Counted from the stretch's first letter, positions 17,541 to 27,530 are shown. The stretch: DNA of 64,000 nt from an uncultured Armatimonadota bacterium (GCA_903904815.1 CAIVDU010000085.1:27725-91724); one strand, 5' to 3'. The notes: generated by a model from the letters alone, not told the origin. Numbers and translations: made by a program.

Positions 17541-19445
17541 ATGCCGTTTCAACGTCGCATGCGCAGTCTTCCCCTCTCCCAGATTCGGCTGACCGATCCT
17601 TTTTGGACAAACTGGCAGAAGACCTTAGTGGACTCGACGTTACCAGCGATTTACAAGCAGCTAGAAGAAACCCACCGCTTAAGCAATTTTCGCCGCGCGG
17701 CCGGTCTTGAAGAGGGTGGCTTCGAGGGCAAGTTCTGGTTTGACGATAGCGACGTCTACAAGTACCTCGAAGCAGCCGCCTACGGATTGGCCATCAAGAA
17801 GAGCCCAGTTGTACGAAAGCAGGTTGACGACACGATTTCCCTCGTCTTGGCTGCGCAACAGCCCGACGGATACCTCAACACCTTTTTCCAGCTCAAGCAC
17901 CCGGACCTAAAATACCGAAACCTCCACACGATGCACGAAATGTATTGCGGTGGGCACTTCATTGAAGCAGCCGTGGCCTTCGCCGAAAGTTTGGGGGAGA
18001 AGAAACTCCTAGTCGGCGCAATCAAGTATGCCGATCATCTTCTCAACACCTTCGGGCCCGAAAAGAGGCGAGGTTACTGTGGCCATGAAGAGATTGAATT
18101 GGCACTCATCCGACTCTCAGACGTCACTAAGCAAGCTAAATATCGAGAACTCGCCCACTGGATGATCGAAGCCAGAGGTCATTCCCCTTCTCCCTACATT
18201 GAGGAACTCGCAGACCAAGAATCGCACGCGCTTTCCCCCTGGGCCCGCGGAATGCTTCTCCAGCAAGAGCGCTATACCGGAGAGTATTTCCAGGACCATG
18301 CCCCCATCCGGGAACACGACAAAATCGTGGGACACGCCGTTCGGGCAATGTATCTTTACATTGCCGCCGCCGATCTCGCGGCGGATGCAGCCGACGAGAA
18401 GCTTGATACGGCGCTCGAGACGATCTGGACAAACCTGGTGTCCCGCCGGATGTATGTGACCGGAGGAATAGGCCCGAGTTCCAAGAACGAAGGATTTACC
18501 GAGGACTTCGACCTTCCGAACTTGAGCGCGTACGCCGAGACCTGCGCCGCGTGCGGACTAGTCTTTTGGGGTCAGGCCATGCTCCAAGCCACCGCCAACG
18601 CTGAGTATGCGGACGTGATGGAACGGGCATTGTACAACGGCGCCCTGGCTGGAATCTCTCTCACCGGCGACAAATTCTTCTACGACAACCCGCTCGAGAG
18701 CCGAGGCACGCACGACCGAACGCCATGGTTTGGCTGCGCCTGCTGCCCTCCCAACATTGCCCGCTTGATCGGATCACTAGGTAAGTACGTTGCCGGCGTG
18801 AACGACTCGGCCTTCTACCTTCACATACCGGTAGGTTTGGACGTGACCACCCGCTTGGGTGGTGTGAACACAAAGATCGAAGTAAAGTCGAACTATCCTT
18901 GGTCCGGTGAGATTGAAATCACGGTGTCCCCTGAAAAGCCAACCGACTTTGAACTGCTGGTCCGCATCCCCGATTGGGCCGATGACGTGTCCACCGATTT
19001 AGTGAACTCGGAGGATGAGGCGGATTACGAAAGCGGTTATGTCAGGTTCGCCCGCAGGTGGAAAGCGGGAGACGTGGTGAAAGTTGATTTTGGAATTCAG
19101 CCGAGATGGGTCGAGTCCGATCCTCGAGTCCGTGACAATCTCGGCAGGATCGCCCTGACCTACGGGCCATTAATCTATGCCGCCGAAGAGCATGATCTTG
19201 GCTTCGCCCCGCAGCTTCTCTCGGTAGACCCTGAACTTGAAGTCGAAGTAACCGAGTCCGACATCCTCGGCGGAATCAAGCTGCTTGCCACCGAAGCAAT
19301 TTCGGAACGCGAGGACTTTGTAGAGGGCTTGTATGCCGAGGTAGGAACCACCGGAGTTAGAGAAAACGACGCCAAGTTTATTCCCTACTACGCTTGGAAC
19401 AATCGCGGACCAAACTCAATGCAGGTTTGGGTTCGGAAAGGCTAA
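17541..19445 (+). CDS. GH127 beta-L-arabinofuranosidase
   Basis: A 634-residue GH127 enzyme (formerly DUF1680), which releases beta-L-arabinofuranose from plant glycans and hydroxyproline-rich glycoproteins. The (alpha/alpha)6 barrel motifs are present, among them AAQQPDGYLN, HEMYCGGHFIEAA and VTGGIGPSSKNEGF. The zinc and nucleophile residues known from HypBA1 align as Glu333 and Cys335 in ETCAAC, and Cys401-Cys402 in CACCPPN. No signal peptide is seen. It is followed after 15 bp by a DUF218 protein and then by a convergent LacI-type regulator. TATTCT lies 6 nt before the ATG with no ribosome site. Confidence 0.93.
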   Translation: MPFQRRMRSLPLSQIRLTDPFWTNWQKTLVDSTLPAIYKQLEETHRLSNFRRAAGLEEGGFEGKFWFDDSDVYKYLEAAAYGLAIKKSPVVRKQVDDTISLVLAAQQPDGYLNTFFQLKHPDLKYRNLHTMHEMYCGGHFIEAAVAFAESLGEKKLLVGAIKYADHLLNTFGPEKRRGYCGHEEIELALIRLSDVTKQAKYRELAHWMIEARGHSPSPYIEELADQESHALSPWARGMLLQQERYTGEYFQDHAPIREHDKIVGHAVRAMYLYIAAADLAADAADEKLDTALETIWTNLVSRRMYVTGGIGPSSKNEGFTEDFDLPNLSAYAETCAACGLVFWGQAMLQATANAEYADVMERALYNGALAGISLTGDKFFYDNPLESRGTHDRTPWFGCACCPPNIARLIGSLGKYVAGVNDSAFYLHIPVGLDVTTRLGGVNTKIEVKSNYPWSGEIEITVSPEKPTDFELLVRIPDWADDVSTDLVNSEDEADYESGYVRFARRWKAGDVVKVDFGIQPRWVESDPRVRDNLGRIALTYGPLIYAAEEHDLGFAPQLLSVDPELEVEVTESDILGGIKLLATEAISEREDFVEGLYAEVGTTGVRENDAKFIPYYAWNNRGPNSMQVWVRKG

Positions 19446-19460
19446 GGAAGGGTCATCGCC

Positions 19461-20216
19461 GTGCCCATCATAGACGACCTCAATCTCGTTTCTCAATTTT
19501 TGGCTCGGCGCGATCCAATGCCTCCGACAAAGTTACATGGTCCGCTGGATGCGATCGTGTTGCTCGGCAGCAGTTGCCTCAAATCGATTCAAGTCGCCAG
19601 CAAAGCCCTTGCGATGGGGATGTCAAAGAAGATCGTGGTTTCGGGTGGACTTGGCCACTCCACATCCTTCCTGGTTAAAAACGTAAAGGCTCGCGCGGAT
19701 CTGAAAGACATTCACACCGACAACCGACCAGAAGCCGACATCTTAGCCGACATTTTGGTTCAGCGGTTTGGAGTTAACGCGTCCACTCTCATCGTGGAAA
19801 ACGTCTCCACGAACTGCGGCGCGAACGCCTGGGAAACAAAGCGCGTGCTTCATACGATGGGAATCGAGCTAAACAGTGCGATCCTTATTCAAGACCCCAC
19901 CATGCAAAGAAGAACGCACGCTTCGTTTGAACGAGCTTGGCGAGGAGAAAGAGTCCCACTCTTTGTGAGCTACGCCCCCTTCGTCCCCGAAGTGATTGAG
20001 CACGATGGAGAACTCATCCTGTCCAACGGAGACGATGCTTGGGACTACTCGCGCTTTGTGTCCCTCGTTCTCGGCGAGATTCCTCGCATACTCGATTCGT
20101 CGAGCGGATACGGCCCGCTCGGCGCGGACTACATCGAACACGTGGACATTCCGATCACCGTATTAGAGGCTCACGAACGCTTAACCGGAGCGTTCCCCCA
20201 ATTGATCAGAGCCTGA
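19461..20216 (+). CDS. DUF218 / YdcF-like protein
   Basis: The 251-residue protein has a DUF218 (YdcF-like) core: LDAIVLLGS near residue 30, KKIVVSGGLGHST, the ADILADILVQRFGV segment, and VENVSTNCGANAWETKRVL, then the SAILIQDPTMQRRTHASFERAW strand-helix pair shown here only as the piece DPTMQRRTHASF. YdcF binds S-adenosylmethionine in E. coli, but the biological role of the family is unknown. The GTG start lies 15 bp after GH127, so the two are probably cotranscribed. Confidence 0.82.
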   Translation: MPIIDDLNLVSQFLARRDPMPPTKLHGPLDAIVLLGSSCLKSIQVASKALAMGMSKKIVVSGGLGHSTSFLVKNVKARADLKDIHTDNRPEADILADILVQRFGVNASTLIVENVSTNCGANAWETKRVLHTMGIELNSAILIQDPTMQRRTHASFERAWRGERVPLFVSYAPFVPEVIEHDGELILSNGDDAWDYSRFVSLVLGEIPRILDSSSGYGPLGADYIEHVDIPITVLEAHERLTGAFPQLIRA

Positions 20217-20230
20217 GTCTCAAGATCTAC

Positions 20231-21267
20231 TTACGCTCGAGCGGCAGTTGACTCTCGCACAACCAGCTGAGGCTTCATAATCACTTGCGGCTCGGCAATC
20301 TCGTTGCCGTCAATGAGATCTGCCAACATTTTTAAGCCATACGCGGCGATTTCCGCGATCGGTTGCTGAACGGTCGTCAAGGGCGGCTTCGTAAAGTTCG
20401 ACCTCAACGAGTTGTCGTAACCAACGATCGAAAGATCCTCCGGAATCGACAACCCGATTTCGGACGCAAGTTCCAAGAGTCGAACCGCGATCCCATCATA
20501 AAAGCAAAAGCATGCAGTGGGAGGGTTGTCGGACTGCAGCATGGTCATCGTCGACTGAAACTCTTCGCATGAAGAACGTTCCCATAGCCCAGTGGGGCGT
20601 AGTTCCGGATCGGGCTCTACTCCAAACTCAGCGTGGGCCTGAAGGTAGCCCTGCAGACGTCGACCATAGCTTTCTACCGATGTTTTGTATCCAAGGTAGG
20701 CAATTCTTCGGTGCCCAAGTTCAAGCAAGTGCTTGGTGGCGAGGTAACCACCGTAAACCGCATCCGAGTCCGCCCACATTCCCCGCCCGTCTAGGCCCCT
20801 ACAGAAAATAGAAACCGTTGGAAATCCCCTTTGGCTGAGGCTCTCGGCCAAGTGGTCATTTGCGTGGCGAAGCAGCAGAGCCCCATCAGCACGACCATCC
20901 GTGACCGCGAGAGTCTCTTCCGTCAACTCCTCGTGAATGCGCGTCTGTAGACAGATCTCGATTCCGCGAGGAATGCCTCGCTCATGATTCCGTCCATGGC
21001 CACGCCCATGAATCCAGTCCATGCCTGAAGGTAGTCGGTCCCGGGCATCACGATCTTGATGGCCCCCGTACGACCCGTCGCCAAGCTTTGGGCTAATGCA
21101 TTCGGACGATAGTCAAGATCACGGGCAGCGTCCAAAATGCGTTGTTTCGTCGCTGCCGTTGCACGAAAGCCGCTATCCTTCGGGCTCAGTACACGCGACG
21201 CAGCCGCCTTCGAGACACCGGCCATGTCGGCAACATCCTTAATAGTTACTCTGTTTCGGTTCGGCAC
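20231..21267 (-). pseudogene. LacI-family transcriptional regulator with a frameshift
   Basis: The gene is read in two frames. The N-terminal part has the LacI helix-turn-helix (VTIKDVADMAGVSKAAASRVL), hinge region RPNALAQSLATGRTGAI and the start of the periplasmic-binding-like domain up to MDGIMSEA. It then needs a shift of one base near 20969-20973 to continue as PRGIEICLQTRIHEELTEE and run to the end (PEDLSIVGYDNS, PPLTTVQQP). As read, the first frame ends after another 16 residues. The GTG start with GGGAGG seven bases upstream is chosen over earlier starts. It may be a true pseudogene or a sequencing error. It would sense a sugar and control the GH127 locus. Confidence 0.8.
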
Positions 21268-21423
21268 TCTCCCGCCTCCCAACGCATAGATAGCCGTACA
21301 GCCACCTTGCCCGCGCCTATTGTACAGGAGATAAAACCTTAAAACTCCCCCAAGCAAGAACTCTGAGCAATCTTTGCGATACTCGTACGGTACGAATCCC
21401 CCGCTCAAAACGTAATTAAAAGC

Positions 21424-21702
21424 GTGACTCTCTTTTCTCGATTCAGAAAAAACCCAGAGTCAATTCCATCAGCGGGCCCGTTGTTCGAAGCGGTCGGGGA
21501 TGCCATGGCAGACGTTCGCAGCTATGCCCAGTCGCACGGCGGAAGTATCGACCTCGTGTCGGTGACCGAGGAAGGCGTTGTCACCATTCGGTTCTCCGGA
21601 GCTTGTAGGGGTTGTCCTCTTTCCGGCATCACACTCAAGCTCGGAATCGAGGAACAGCTCAAAATTCGAGTCCCTGGTGTCAAAAAAGTAGTTGCCGCTT
21701 AA
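21424..21702 (+). CDS. NifU C-terminal-like (Nfu) Fe-S cluster protein
   Basis: 92 residues, mostly an Nfu domain. The CxxC motif is in GACRGCPLSGITLKLGIEE, preceded by VRSYAQSHGGSIDLVSV, which matches the usual start of the domain (VRP-L-HGGDIEL). Nfu proteins carry iron-sulfur clusters to target enzymes. The GTG start is chosen because it is the first one in frame. The upstream region is shared with the divergent LacI gene. A bidirectional terminator follows. Confidence 0.88.
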   Translation: MTLFSRFRKNPESIPSAGPLFEAVGDAMADVRSYAQSHGGSIDLVSVTEEGVVTIRFSGACRGCPLSGITLKLGIEEQLKIRVPGVKKVVAA

Positions 21703-21728
21703 CTGGAACCGGCAAAGACACACAAAAA

Positions 21729-21758
21729 AACGGCTCTCGTTCGTCGACGAGAGCCGTT
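21729..21758. terminator. Bidirectional intrinsic terminator
   Basis: AACGGCTCTCG pairs with CGAGAGCCGTT (11 bp). On the minus strand it is followed by seven T's, so it is an excellent terminator for the murA-mreB operon. On the plus strand the tail TCAGGTTTTAG is weaker but should still end the Nfu transcript. Confidence 0.88.
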
Positions 21759-21799
21759 CAGGTTTTAGTTTACTCACCCACGAAGCCGCTAAGGGCTTG

Positions 21800-22351
21800 T
21801 TAGCCTCGGCCACCATTGAGATAGGGAGTCCAGCGAGATGGAGGAAGGTGGACCAACTCCGCAATCCTTGATGCAAAGAAACCGACAGAATCGCCGAACT
21901 GGTGTACGGTCAGAGTCGGAACCGAACCGGAAGCGATCGGTCCGAGCTTAGCCACGGTTCCCCATGCGATCAACTTTTCTAGTTTGGGTCTCGCCGCCGG
22001 GTCCTTCAGAGTGATTTCGCTCGCATCAAATTTGACCTTTGGGGGAGTGTATTTGAACGACGACTTGTATTCGACAAAGATACGATTGAATTCCGAGACC
22101 ACCTCGGAGCGAGTAAGCGGCGCGCTTGATTCAGCAATACCCACCTTAGGAGAAGAGACGAGGTTGAGGCCGCGAGAGAGCAGAGTCTCTAACCGAACGA
22201 AAACCGCGTGACCTTCCGCCTTTGTTACGGGAACGGTGTCCTTCTGGGCGCTCGGCGGCGCCAAGCGTCGAGGCTTGACCGGATGCTGCTGCGCATCCGC
22301 TGTCCCCGTGACTCCCAACACTAGGGCAAAAATCCATGCTGATTTCTTCAT
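21800..22351 (-). CDS. Secreted protein with an SLH-like region
   Basis: 183 residues with a signal peptide (SAWIFALVLGVTGTADA). The mature part has LTRSEVVSEFNRIFVEY and KLEKLIAWGTVAKLGPI followed by LTVHQFGDSVGFFASRIAEL, a pattern like one or two S-layer-homology motifs (helix, strand, conserved R-x-E-x3-F). It may bind the cell wall or surface. The ATG overlaps the mreB stop in ATGA, so it is translationally coupled to a cell-shape gene. This coupling suggests an envelope role. Exact function unknown. Confidence 0.7.
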   Translation of the reverse strand: MKKSAWIFALVLGVTGTADAQQHPVKPRRLAPPSAQKDTVPVTKAEGHAVFVRLETLLSRGLNLVSSPKVGIAESSAPLTRSEVVSEFNRIFVEYKSSFKYTPPKVKFDASEITLKDPAARPKLEKLIAWGTVAKLGPIASGSVPTLTVHQFGDSVGFFASRIAELVHLPPSRWTPYLNGGRG

Positions 22352-23367
22352 ACTTCGCTCACTGCGCCGCTCATCTTGATCGCGTCCATATTTTCCAGGG
22401 CTCGACCAGTGCCGATGGCAACACAGTTTAGCGCGTTGTCCGCAACCCTAACAGGTATATCGGTAACGCTATTCAATAACCTATCTAATCCGCGAAGAAG
22501 TGCTCCACCACCAGTGAGGGTTATTCCCCGCTCAATCACATCACTGCCAAGTTCAGGTGGGGTTTCTTCCAGGACCGTGCAAAGCTTTTCGGCGATTTGA
22601 CGAACCGGCTCGCTCAGTGCCTCGCGAATCTCTTCGCTCGTAATCTCTACGCTCTTCGGCAACCCAGCTACCAAGTCTCGACCGCGAATTTCCATTCGAA
22701 GCTCTTGTTGGAGAGGGAACGCCGAGCCAATTTTGATTTTGATTTCCTCGGCGGTAGGATCTCCGATCATCAAGTTGTACGCGTTTCGGACGTGTCGTAT
22801 GATCGCCTCATCCAGCTTGTTGCCACCCAAACGCAAACTTTGGGAAAGCACGATCCCTCCGAGGGAGATCACGGCAATATCCGTCGTTCCGCCGCCGATA
22901 TCGACGACCATGTTTCCGCCTGGCGATGAGATGGGCAACCCAGCTCCGATTGCAGCTGCCATCGGCTCTTCAATGGTTTCCGCCGTGCCGGCTCCCGCTT
23001 CTTTAGCCGCTTGAATAACGGCTCGACGTTCAACGTTGGTAACGCCGCTAGGGACACATACAAGCGTGGTGGGCTTGAACCGAATGGGGAACCTACTGCC
23101 ACACGTCTTCGCGATGATGTACTCCAACATCTTGAGCGTGGTGGTGTAGTCCGCGATCACTCCGTCCTTGAGGGGACGGATCGCCGTAATGTTGCCAGGA
23201 GTTCTTCCGAGCATATCCCGCGCTTCATTGCCGACCGCTAACACACGGCCCTGTTTGGCGCTGATCGCGACCACGGTGGGCTCAGAGAGCACAATGCCTT
23301 TGCCTCGACGGTAGACGAGTATATTCGCCGTGCCGAGGTCTATTCCGATTTCTGGTACGAACTTCAA
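22348..23367 (-). CDS. mreB: Rod shape-determining protein MreB
   Basis: The 339-residue actin homologue polymerises under the inner membrane and directs lateral cell-wall synthesis. The phosphate-binding loops GIDLGTANILVY (residues 8-19) and DIGGGTTDIAVISLGG (about 157-172), the IEEPMAAAIGAGL block and the adenosine motif LTGGGALLRGL are all intact. It lies 18 bp after murA and overlaps the following secreted gene by four bases. Confidence 0.97.
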   Translation of the reverse strand: MKFVPEIGIDLGTANILVYRRGKGIVLSEPTVVAISAKQGRVLAVGNEARDMLGRTPGNITAIRPLKDGVIADYTTTLKMLEYIIAKTCGSRFPIRFKPTTLVCVPSGVTNVERRAVIQAAKEAGAGTAETIEEPMAAAIGAGLPISSPGGNMVVDIGGGTTDIAVISLGGIVLSQSLRLGGNKLDEAIIRHVRNAYNLMIGDPTAEEIKIKIGSAFPLQQELRMEIRGRDLVAGLPKSVEITSEEIREALSEPVRQIAEKLCTVLEETPPELGSDVIERGITLTGGGALLRGLDRLLNSVTDIPVRVADNALNCVAIGTGRALENMDAIKMSGAVSEV

Positions 23368-23385
23368 AGAGACGCTATTTCCGCC

Positions 23386-24663
23386 TTAGACCGGGACTTC
23401 CTGCTCTTCGGTGGGTACGCGCTTGATGACGCCACCGAGATCAGTTAATGTTTGCTCGAGCTTCTGGTAACCGCGGTCGATCCAGTGAATGTTCTTCACC
23501 AAGGTTTCGCCCTGAGCGGCGAGACCTGCCAGTACGAGAGCAGCTCCCGCCCTCAGATCGCTCGCCTCGACGCTTGCGCCGCTAAGCGAGTCCACACCAG
23601 TGATGATGGCACAGCTTCCACCTTCGAGGCGAATATTGGCGCCCATTCGATTTAATTCTTGGACATGGCCAATACGAGACTCATAAATCGTTTCTTCGAT
23701 GACACTCGTGCCCTCGGCCAGCGTAAGAAGTGCGGCCATCGGCTGCTGCATGTCTGTAGGAAAGCCGGGATGGGGCATCGTTCGCACCGTGAGAGCTTTG
23801 AGCCGGTCAGGAGCCTGCACCCGAACCCAGTCATGCCCTTCTGATACTTCAGCTCCAGCGTCGCGAAGCTTGCTTATGACCGCAGCCTGATGCTCGGGCC
23901 GCAAGCCATTCACTCTAACGTCACCAGCCGTAATGGCCCCGGCCACGAGGTAGGTACCTGCCTGAATGCGATCCGCCTCGACTCGAAACTCCGAGGGCTG
24001 CAGAGCGCTTACGCCCTGTACCGTAATCACGCTTGTTCCTGCCCCTTCGATGCGAGCTCCACACGACTTGAGGAAGTCGGCAAGGGCAACAATTTCGGGC
24101 TCCATCGCGGCGTTGCGAATGACCGTGCATCCGCGAGCGAGAGTTGCCGTTGCCATAAGGTGCTGCGTTGCGCCGGCACTCGGCTTCTCCAGCAGCATGT
24201 CTGCGCCGACGAGAGCGTCTGTCTTGGCGCGGTACACGCCGTTTTGGAGCTCAATCGTTGCGCCCAGGGAGTTCAATCCCTTGATGTGGTAGTCAACAGG
24301 ACGGGCGCCGATTCGGCATCCCCCTGGAGCTGGGAGTTCCAACCTTCCGATTCGAGCAAGCAGTGGACCCAGTAAGTAGAAGGAGGTTCGTATCGAGCGA
24401 ACCATCTCCTCGTCGGTCTCCGCCATTTCCAAGTGCGTTGCATCGATCGCCAGCGTTCCTTCGCTCCACTCGACCTTTGCACCGAATCTCTCGATCAGCT
24501 TGGCCTTTGTCCGGGTATCCGAAACGTCCGGTACGTTATGAAGGACGGTTAATCCATCCACCAACACAACCGACGACAAGATCGCCAGAGCAGTGTTTTT
24601 ACTGCCAGCGACGTCTACTTCCCCGACGAGGCGCTGACCTCCCTTAATAGCAAATGCACTCAT
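23386..24663 (-). CDS. murA: UDP-N-acetylglucosamine 1-carboxyvinyltransferase
   Basis: First committed step of peptidoglycan synthesis: transfers enolpyruvate from PEP to UDP-GlcNAc. 425 residues from the chosen ATG, which has a strong ribosome site (GGAAGGAAGG, five bases upstream) and gives the normal start SAFAIKGG; an ATG 36 bp upstream is unlikely. The PEP-binding cysteine is Cys116 in PGGCRIGARPVD. The AGSKNTALAIL and FPTDMQQPMAALLT motifs are typical. It starts the murA-mreB operon. Because the cysteine is kept, sensitivity to fosfomycin is expected. Confidence 0.96.
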   Translation of the reverse strand: MSAFAIKGGQRLVGEVDVAGSKNTALAILSSVVLVDGLTVLHNVPDVSDTRTKAKLIERFGAKVEWSEGTLAIDATHLEMAETDEEMVRSIRTSFYLLGPLLARIGRLELPAPGGCRIGARPVDYHIKGLNSLGATIELQNGVYRAKTDALVGADMLLEKPSAGATQHLMATATLARGCTVIRNAAMEPEIVALADFLKSCGARIEGAGTSVITVQGVSALQPSEFRVEADRIQAGTYLVAGAITAGDVRVNGLRPEHQAAVISKLRDAGAEVSEGHDWVRVQAPDRLKALTVRTMPHPGFPTDMQQPMAALLTLAEGTSVIEETIYESRIGHVQELNRMGANIRLEGGSCAIITGVDSLSGASVEASDLRAGAALVLAGLAAQGETLVKNIHWIDRGYQKLEQTLTDLGGVIKRVPTEEQEVPV

Positions 24664-24726
24664 TTGAACCTTCCTTCCGTGGCTGGTCCGGACCGACATC
24701 CAAATCGGTCGAACGAGACGACCAAT

Positions 24727-24754
24727 AGTCTACCGCCCCATATGGGGCGACAAA
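24727..24754 (-). promoter_or_regulatory. Probable murA promoter with a 16-bp palindrome in the spacer
   Basis: On the minus strand TTTGTC (-35-like) and TAGACT (-10-like) are 16 bp apart. The palindrome CGCCCCATATGGGGCG fills this spacer. It is perfect over 16 bp and lies 71-86 bp before the murA ATG. A dimeric regulator could sit on it. It could also be part of a terminator for the HNH gene, though it is more than 100 bp past that stop. Confidence 0.55.
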
Positions 24755-24854
24755 CCTTATCCGCTCACCTAATTAGTGAACATCTACAGCCTACGACAAG
24801 TAGCCGTATCATGGTATCCCTTCGACGCATTTATCAGAGAACCTGGCCCAATCC

Positions 24855-25406
24855 CTAGGCACTTTGTTCAATGTAGGCGTCCGTCGCGAACTCCTCAAAG
24901 AATGGAAGATACATTTGCCACTCGTGCTTCCCTTGAGCCTTTAAGTAGAGCGGTAAAGAAAGGTACGGCACGAAGTGTGGACGTTTCGGCTTGCGATAGA
25001 GCCTCATATGCGCCTGTTGAGGGGTCTTATCCCCCTTTTTTAGGTTGCAACGCCGGCAGCACGCTACCAAGTTGTCCCAAGTGTGAGGGCCGCCAGCCCA
25101 CTTTGGCACGACGTGGTCGATCGTGAGGTCCTTGCCTCTTACGCCACAGTACTGACACGTGTAGTTGTCCCTGGCAAGCACCGAATGTCGTGACAGCCGG
25201 AGTTGCGGCATGGGACGCCGAACTTGGTAACGCATCTTCAACACGGAAGGTGCGTGCATGGACCCTGTCACGGTCGGTAATGGGGCGTCTCGGTGTTGCA
25301 GAACCTCTGCCTTTCCGAGAAGCATGAGAGATACCGCTCTGCGCATGTTGCAGACGTTCAGTGGCTCGTAATTGCTGTTGAGAACAAGGACCTCGTGCGT
25401 TGCCAT
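24855..25406 (-). CDS. HNH endonuclease family protein
   Basis: 183 residues from the ATG with an AGGAGG ribosome site; longer frames upstream lack one. The HNH nuclease core is TCQYCG...LTIDHVVPKWAGG...WDNLVACCRRCNLKKGDKTP, with two CxxC pairs that bind structural zinc and the catalytic His in IDHV. The N-terminal segment ATHEVLVLNSNYEPLNV and LMLLGKAEVL are common to a family of stand-alone HNH proteins of unknown role found in Deinococcus, cyanobacteria and others. A stem-loop lies in the leader. Confidence 0.88.
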   Translation of the reverse strand: MATHEVLVLNSNYEPLNVCNMRRAVSLMLLGKAEVLQHRDAPLPTVTGSMHAPSVLKMRYQVRRPMPQLRLSRHSVLARDNYTCQYCGVRGKDLTIDHVVPKWAGGPHTWDNLVACCRRCNLKKGDKTPQQAHMRLYRKPKRPHFVPYLSLPLYLKAQGKHEWQMYLPFFEEFATDAYIEQSA

Positions 25407-25742
25407 CGTGCCTCCTAGCCGGTCTCCTCCGGCGAATGAATAAGAGCAAAGCCTGTAAAGCGCAAGGGGCCCGCGTGCATACGCACACGAGCCCCTTGGT
25501 CGGCGGCAATGACGATACGTATTATCGTGTCGCGCCAAGTCGGCGGCCACGCCATTAACTCCGTTATCGTCCTAGCCTGTGTAGACATGCTCTGTTGTTA
25601 GAGACGCGCAAACCTGTCGAAGCGCGTCACGCTCTCTCACATTTTCCTCGACTTATGTGTAGGAATGGTAAAGAGAATTGTCCGCATGCCCCAAAAACTC
25701 ATCACTCTTGAATCCCGGTAGGTTTGCCGACACCTAAAAGGT
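25407..25742. other. Intergenic region between the HNH gene and the chemoreceptor
   Basis: About 335 bp between two divergent genes. It contains an inverted repeat AAGGGGC/GCCCCTT at 25464-25497 with an inner GTGC-ATAC-GCAC hairpin, and a second inverted repeat ACGATA-CGTAT-TATCGT at about 25512-25528. The first one would lie in the leader RNA of the HNH gene. No reading frame, tRNA or clear promoter was found in the rest. Confidence 0.5.
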
Positions 25743-27530
25743 ATGGGAACGGGACACACTCGTCGATTCTCTGTCCACTTGGTTGAAGCCCAAGTGGGCC
25801 GCCAAATGTGCAGCCTGCTTTGGATCCACTTTGGTCTGGCACTCCTGCTGGCCTTCTGGCACGGCACATTCGGAGCTGCGATCTTGATTGGCTTACCCGC
25901 AGCGCTCGTGCCCTGGTTGCTCAACAATTCAGCCCCCAACGCATTTTCTTCCAGAGCATCGGTTGCCGCTGGACTGATGATCTATTCCGCCCTCTTCATT
26001 TTCGAATCGCACGGAATGCTGGAAATGCATTTCCACGTGTTCTGCGCTCTTGCAGCCCTTACGTCATTTCGCGATTGGCGAACCGTCATTGTCGGGGCGG
26101 TCGTGATCGCTGTCCATCACGTGACGCTGGGTGTCTTGCAGTTTATGGGTTCGAACGCGTTGATCTATGAAACGAAGGCGAACCCACTTTTTCTAACGTT
26201 GGTACATGCCCTATTCGTGGTATTTGAATGTGCCGTTCTCGTTCCGATTGCCCTCCAGGGCAGAGCCGATTGGAAGCGAGCAGAGGAAATGGGTCGCATT
26301 GGATTGGCACTATCCCACGACGAAGAAGTAAGCAAGTCGATACATGGTCAGGACGTTCAGATTCAAACTCTGGACGATGTCTTGGTGGGCCTGATTGACC
26401 GCGTTCACCAGGCAACCACTGCCAATGGGTCGGCTCAAACTCAAGCGCTTCAAGTCCGCAAATCTGCATCCGACCAGATCGCTTTCGCCAATCAGGTGAC
26501 CAAGTTAATGGACACGGCGGCTGGAGCGACCCTCGAGGCATCCGGCCTTACGCGGCAGCAAGCCCAAGTCGTTCAAGAAATCAAAGAGAGAGTTCGACTC
26601 GTTGTCGAAGGACTCCAACACGTTATCCACGAGACGGAAGGTCAAACGGTAGCCGCCGCTGACATGACGCAGACCGCGAGGGGCCTGGAGTCGGCGATGA
26701 GTAAGGCTAAGGCCGCCGTTGGCGCAGCGAAAGAACAATCAGACACTGCGACCGCAGTCCTGAATCATGGCAAAGAGGTCGTGACCGGAAGCGTGAATTC
26801 TACTGCGGCATCCGTGCTCGATCTTCAAAAGAGCACCGCCCGCATATCCGAAATCCTCAGCGCGATCACCGCTATCGCTGAACAGACCAATATGTTGGCC
26901 CTGAACGCGGCGATTGAGGCGGCAAGAGCGGGTGAAAGTGGTCGCGGTTTCGCGGTCGTAGCCGAAGAGGTCCGAAAGCTTGCTGAACGGTCGGCAGAAG
27001 CGACCCAGCAGATTCACGGCGTCACCAACGAAATGCACACCATGATCGCGGGCGTTCTGACCTCAATCCAGGGATCCGAAACCACGTCTGGTCTCAACCA
27101 AAAAGTAGCCAGGGTGCTAGAACAGATCCAGTCGGCGGTTGCGGGGACCCAGAGTCAATACGGCGGAGTCCTCGATGCGACAACCACGGTCGAACTGCAC
27201 GCAAAGTCTTCTCTCGACGCAGCCGAGCGCGTTCAGCGTCTCAGTGAATCCATCCGCTCAAAGGCTGCCCAAGTATCAGATGTCAGCAACGTCATGCATA
27301 CCGAACTCTCGGAGTTGGCCAGTGCCTCGCGAGAAGCGGAACAGCGAGCCACTGCGGCTGGCAACGAGGCCATCCAAGCCAAACAATCGGTCATCGATAT
27401 GGGCAATCTGGGACAGGAGACTCTTCTGGCAAGCAATCAGGTGTGCGAGATTCTCGTCGAGGAGGCCGAGTTCCTAGAGTCTCTCACAATTGGTTTCCAA
27501 GCGGCTATCAGCCATCATGAGGCCGCTTGA
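25743..27530 (+). CDS. Methyl-accepting chemotaxis protein with a multi-helix membrane domain
   Basis: 595-residue chemoreceptor. The N-terminal 180 residues hold about five membrane helices instead of a periplasmic sensor, with [20 protein letters not shown] and [20 protein letters not shown], a histidine-rich membrane sensor module seen in other receptors and cyclases. The cytoplasmic coiled coil contains the signalling tip [19 protein letters not shown] followed by [18 protein letters not shown]. No HAMP domain is obvious. It may sense membrane or redox state. The stop overlaps the start of a thioredoxin-like gene, which fits a redox link (inference). No other chemotaxis gene is in the window. 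Confidence 0.92.
   Translation: MGTGHTRRFSVHLVEAQVGRQMCSLLWIHFGLALLLAFWHGTFGAAILIGLPAALVPWLLNNSAPNAFSSRASVAAGLMIYSALFIFESHGMLEMHFHVFCALAALTSFRDWRTVIVGAVVIAVHHVTLGVLQFMGSNALIYETKANPLFLTLVHALFVVFECAVLVPIALQGRADWKRAEEMGRIGLALSHDEEVSKSIHGQDVQIQTLDDVLVGLIDRVHQATTANGSAQTQALQVRKSASDQIAFANQVTKLMDTAAGATLEASGLTRQQAQVVQEIKERVRLVVEGLQHVIHETEGQTVAAADMTQTARGLESAMSKAKAAVGAAKEQSDTATAVLNHGKEVVTGSVNSTAASVLDLQKSTARISEILSAITAIAEQTNMLALNAAIEAARAGESGRGFAVVAEEVRKLAERSAEATQQIHGVTNEMHTMIAGVLTSIQGSETTSGLNQKVARVLEQIQSAVAGTQSQYGGVLDATTTVELHAKSSLDAAERVQRLSESIRSKAAQVSDVSNVMHTELSELASASREAEQRATAAGNEAIQAKQSVIDMGNLGQETLLASNQVCEILVEEAEFLESLTIGFQAAISHHEAA

Noticed and set aside
24734..24749. Palindrome as terminator of the HNH gene
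   Set aside because: It is more than 100 bp past the stop and has no T-run on that strand; a place in the murA promoter fits better.
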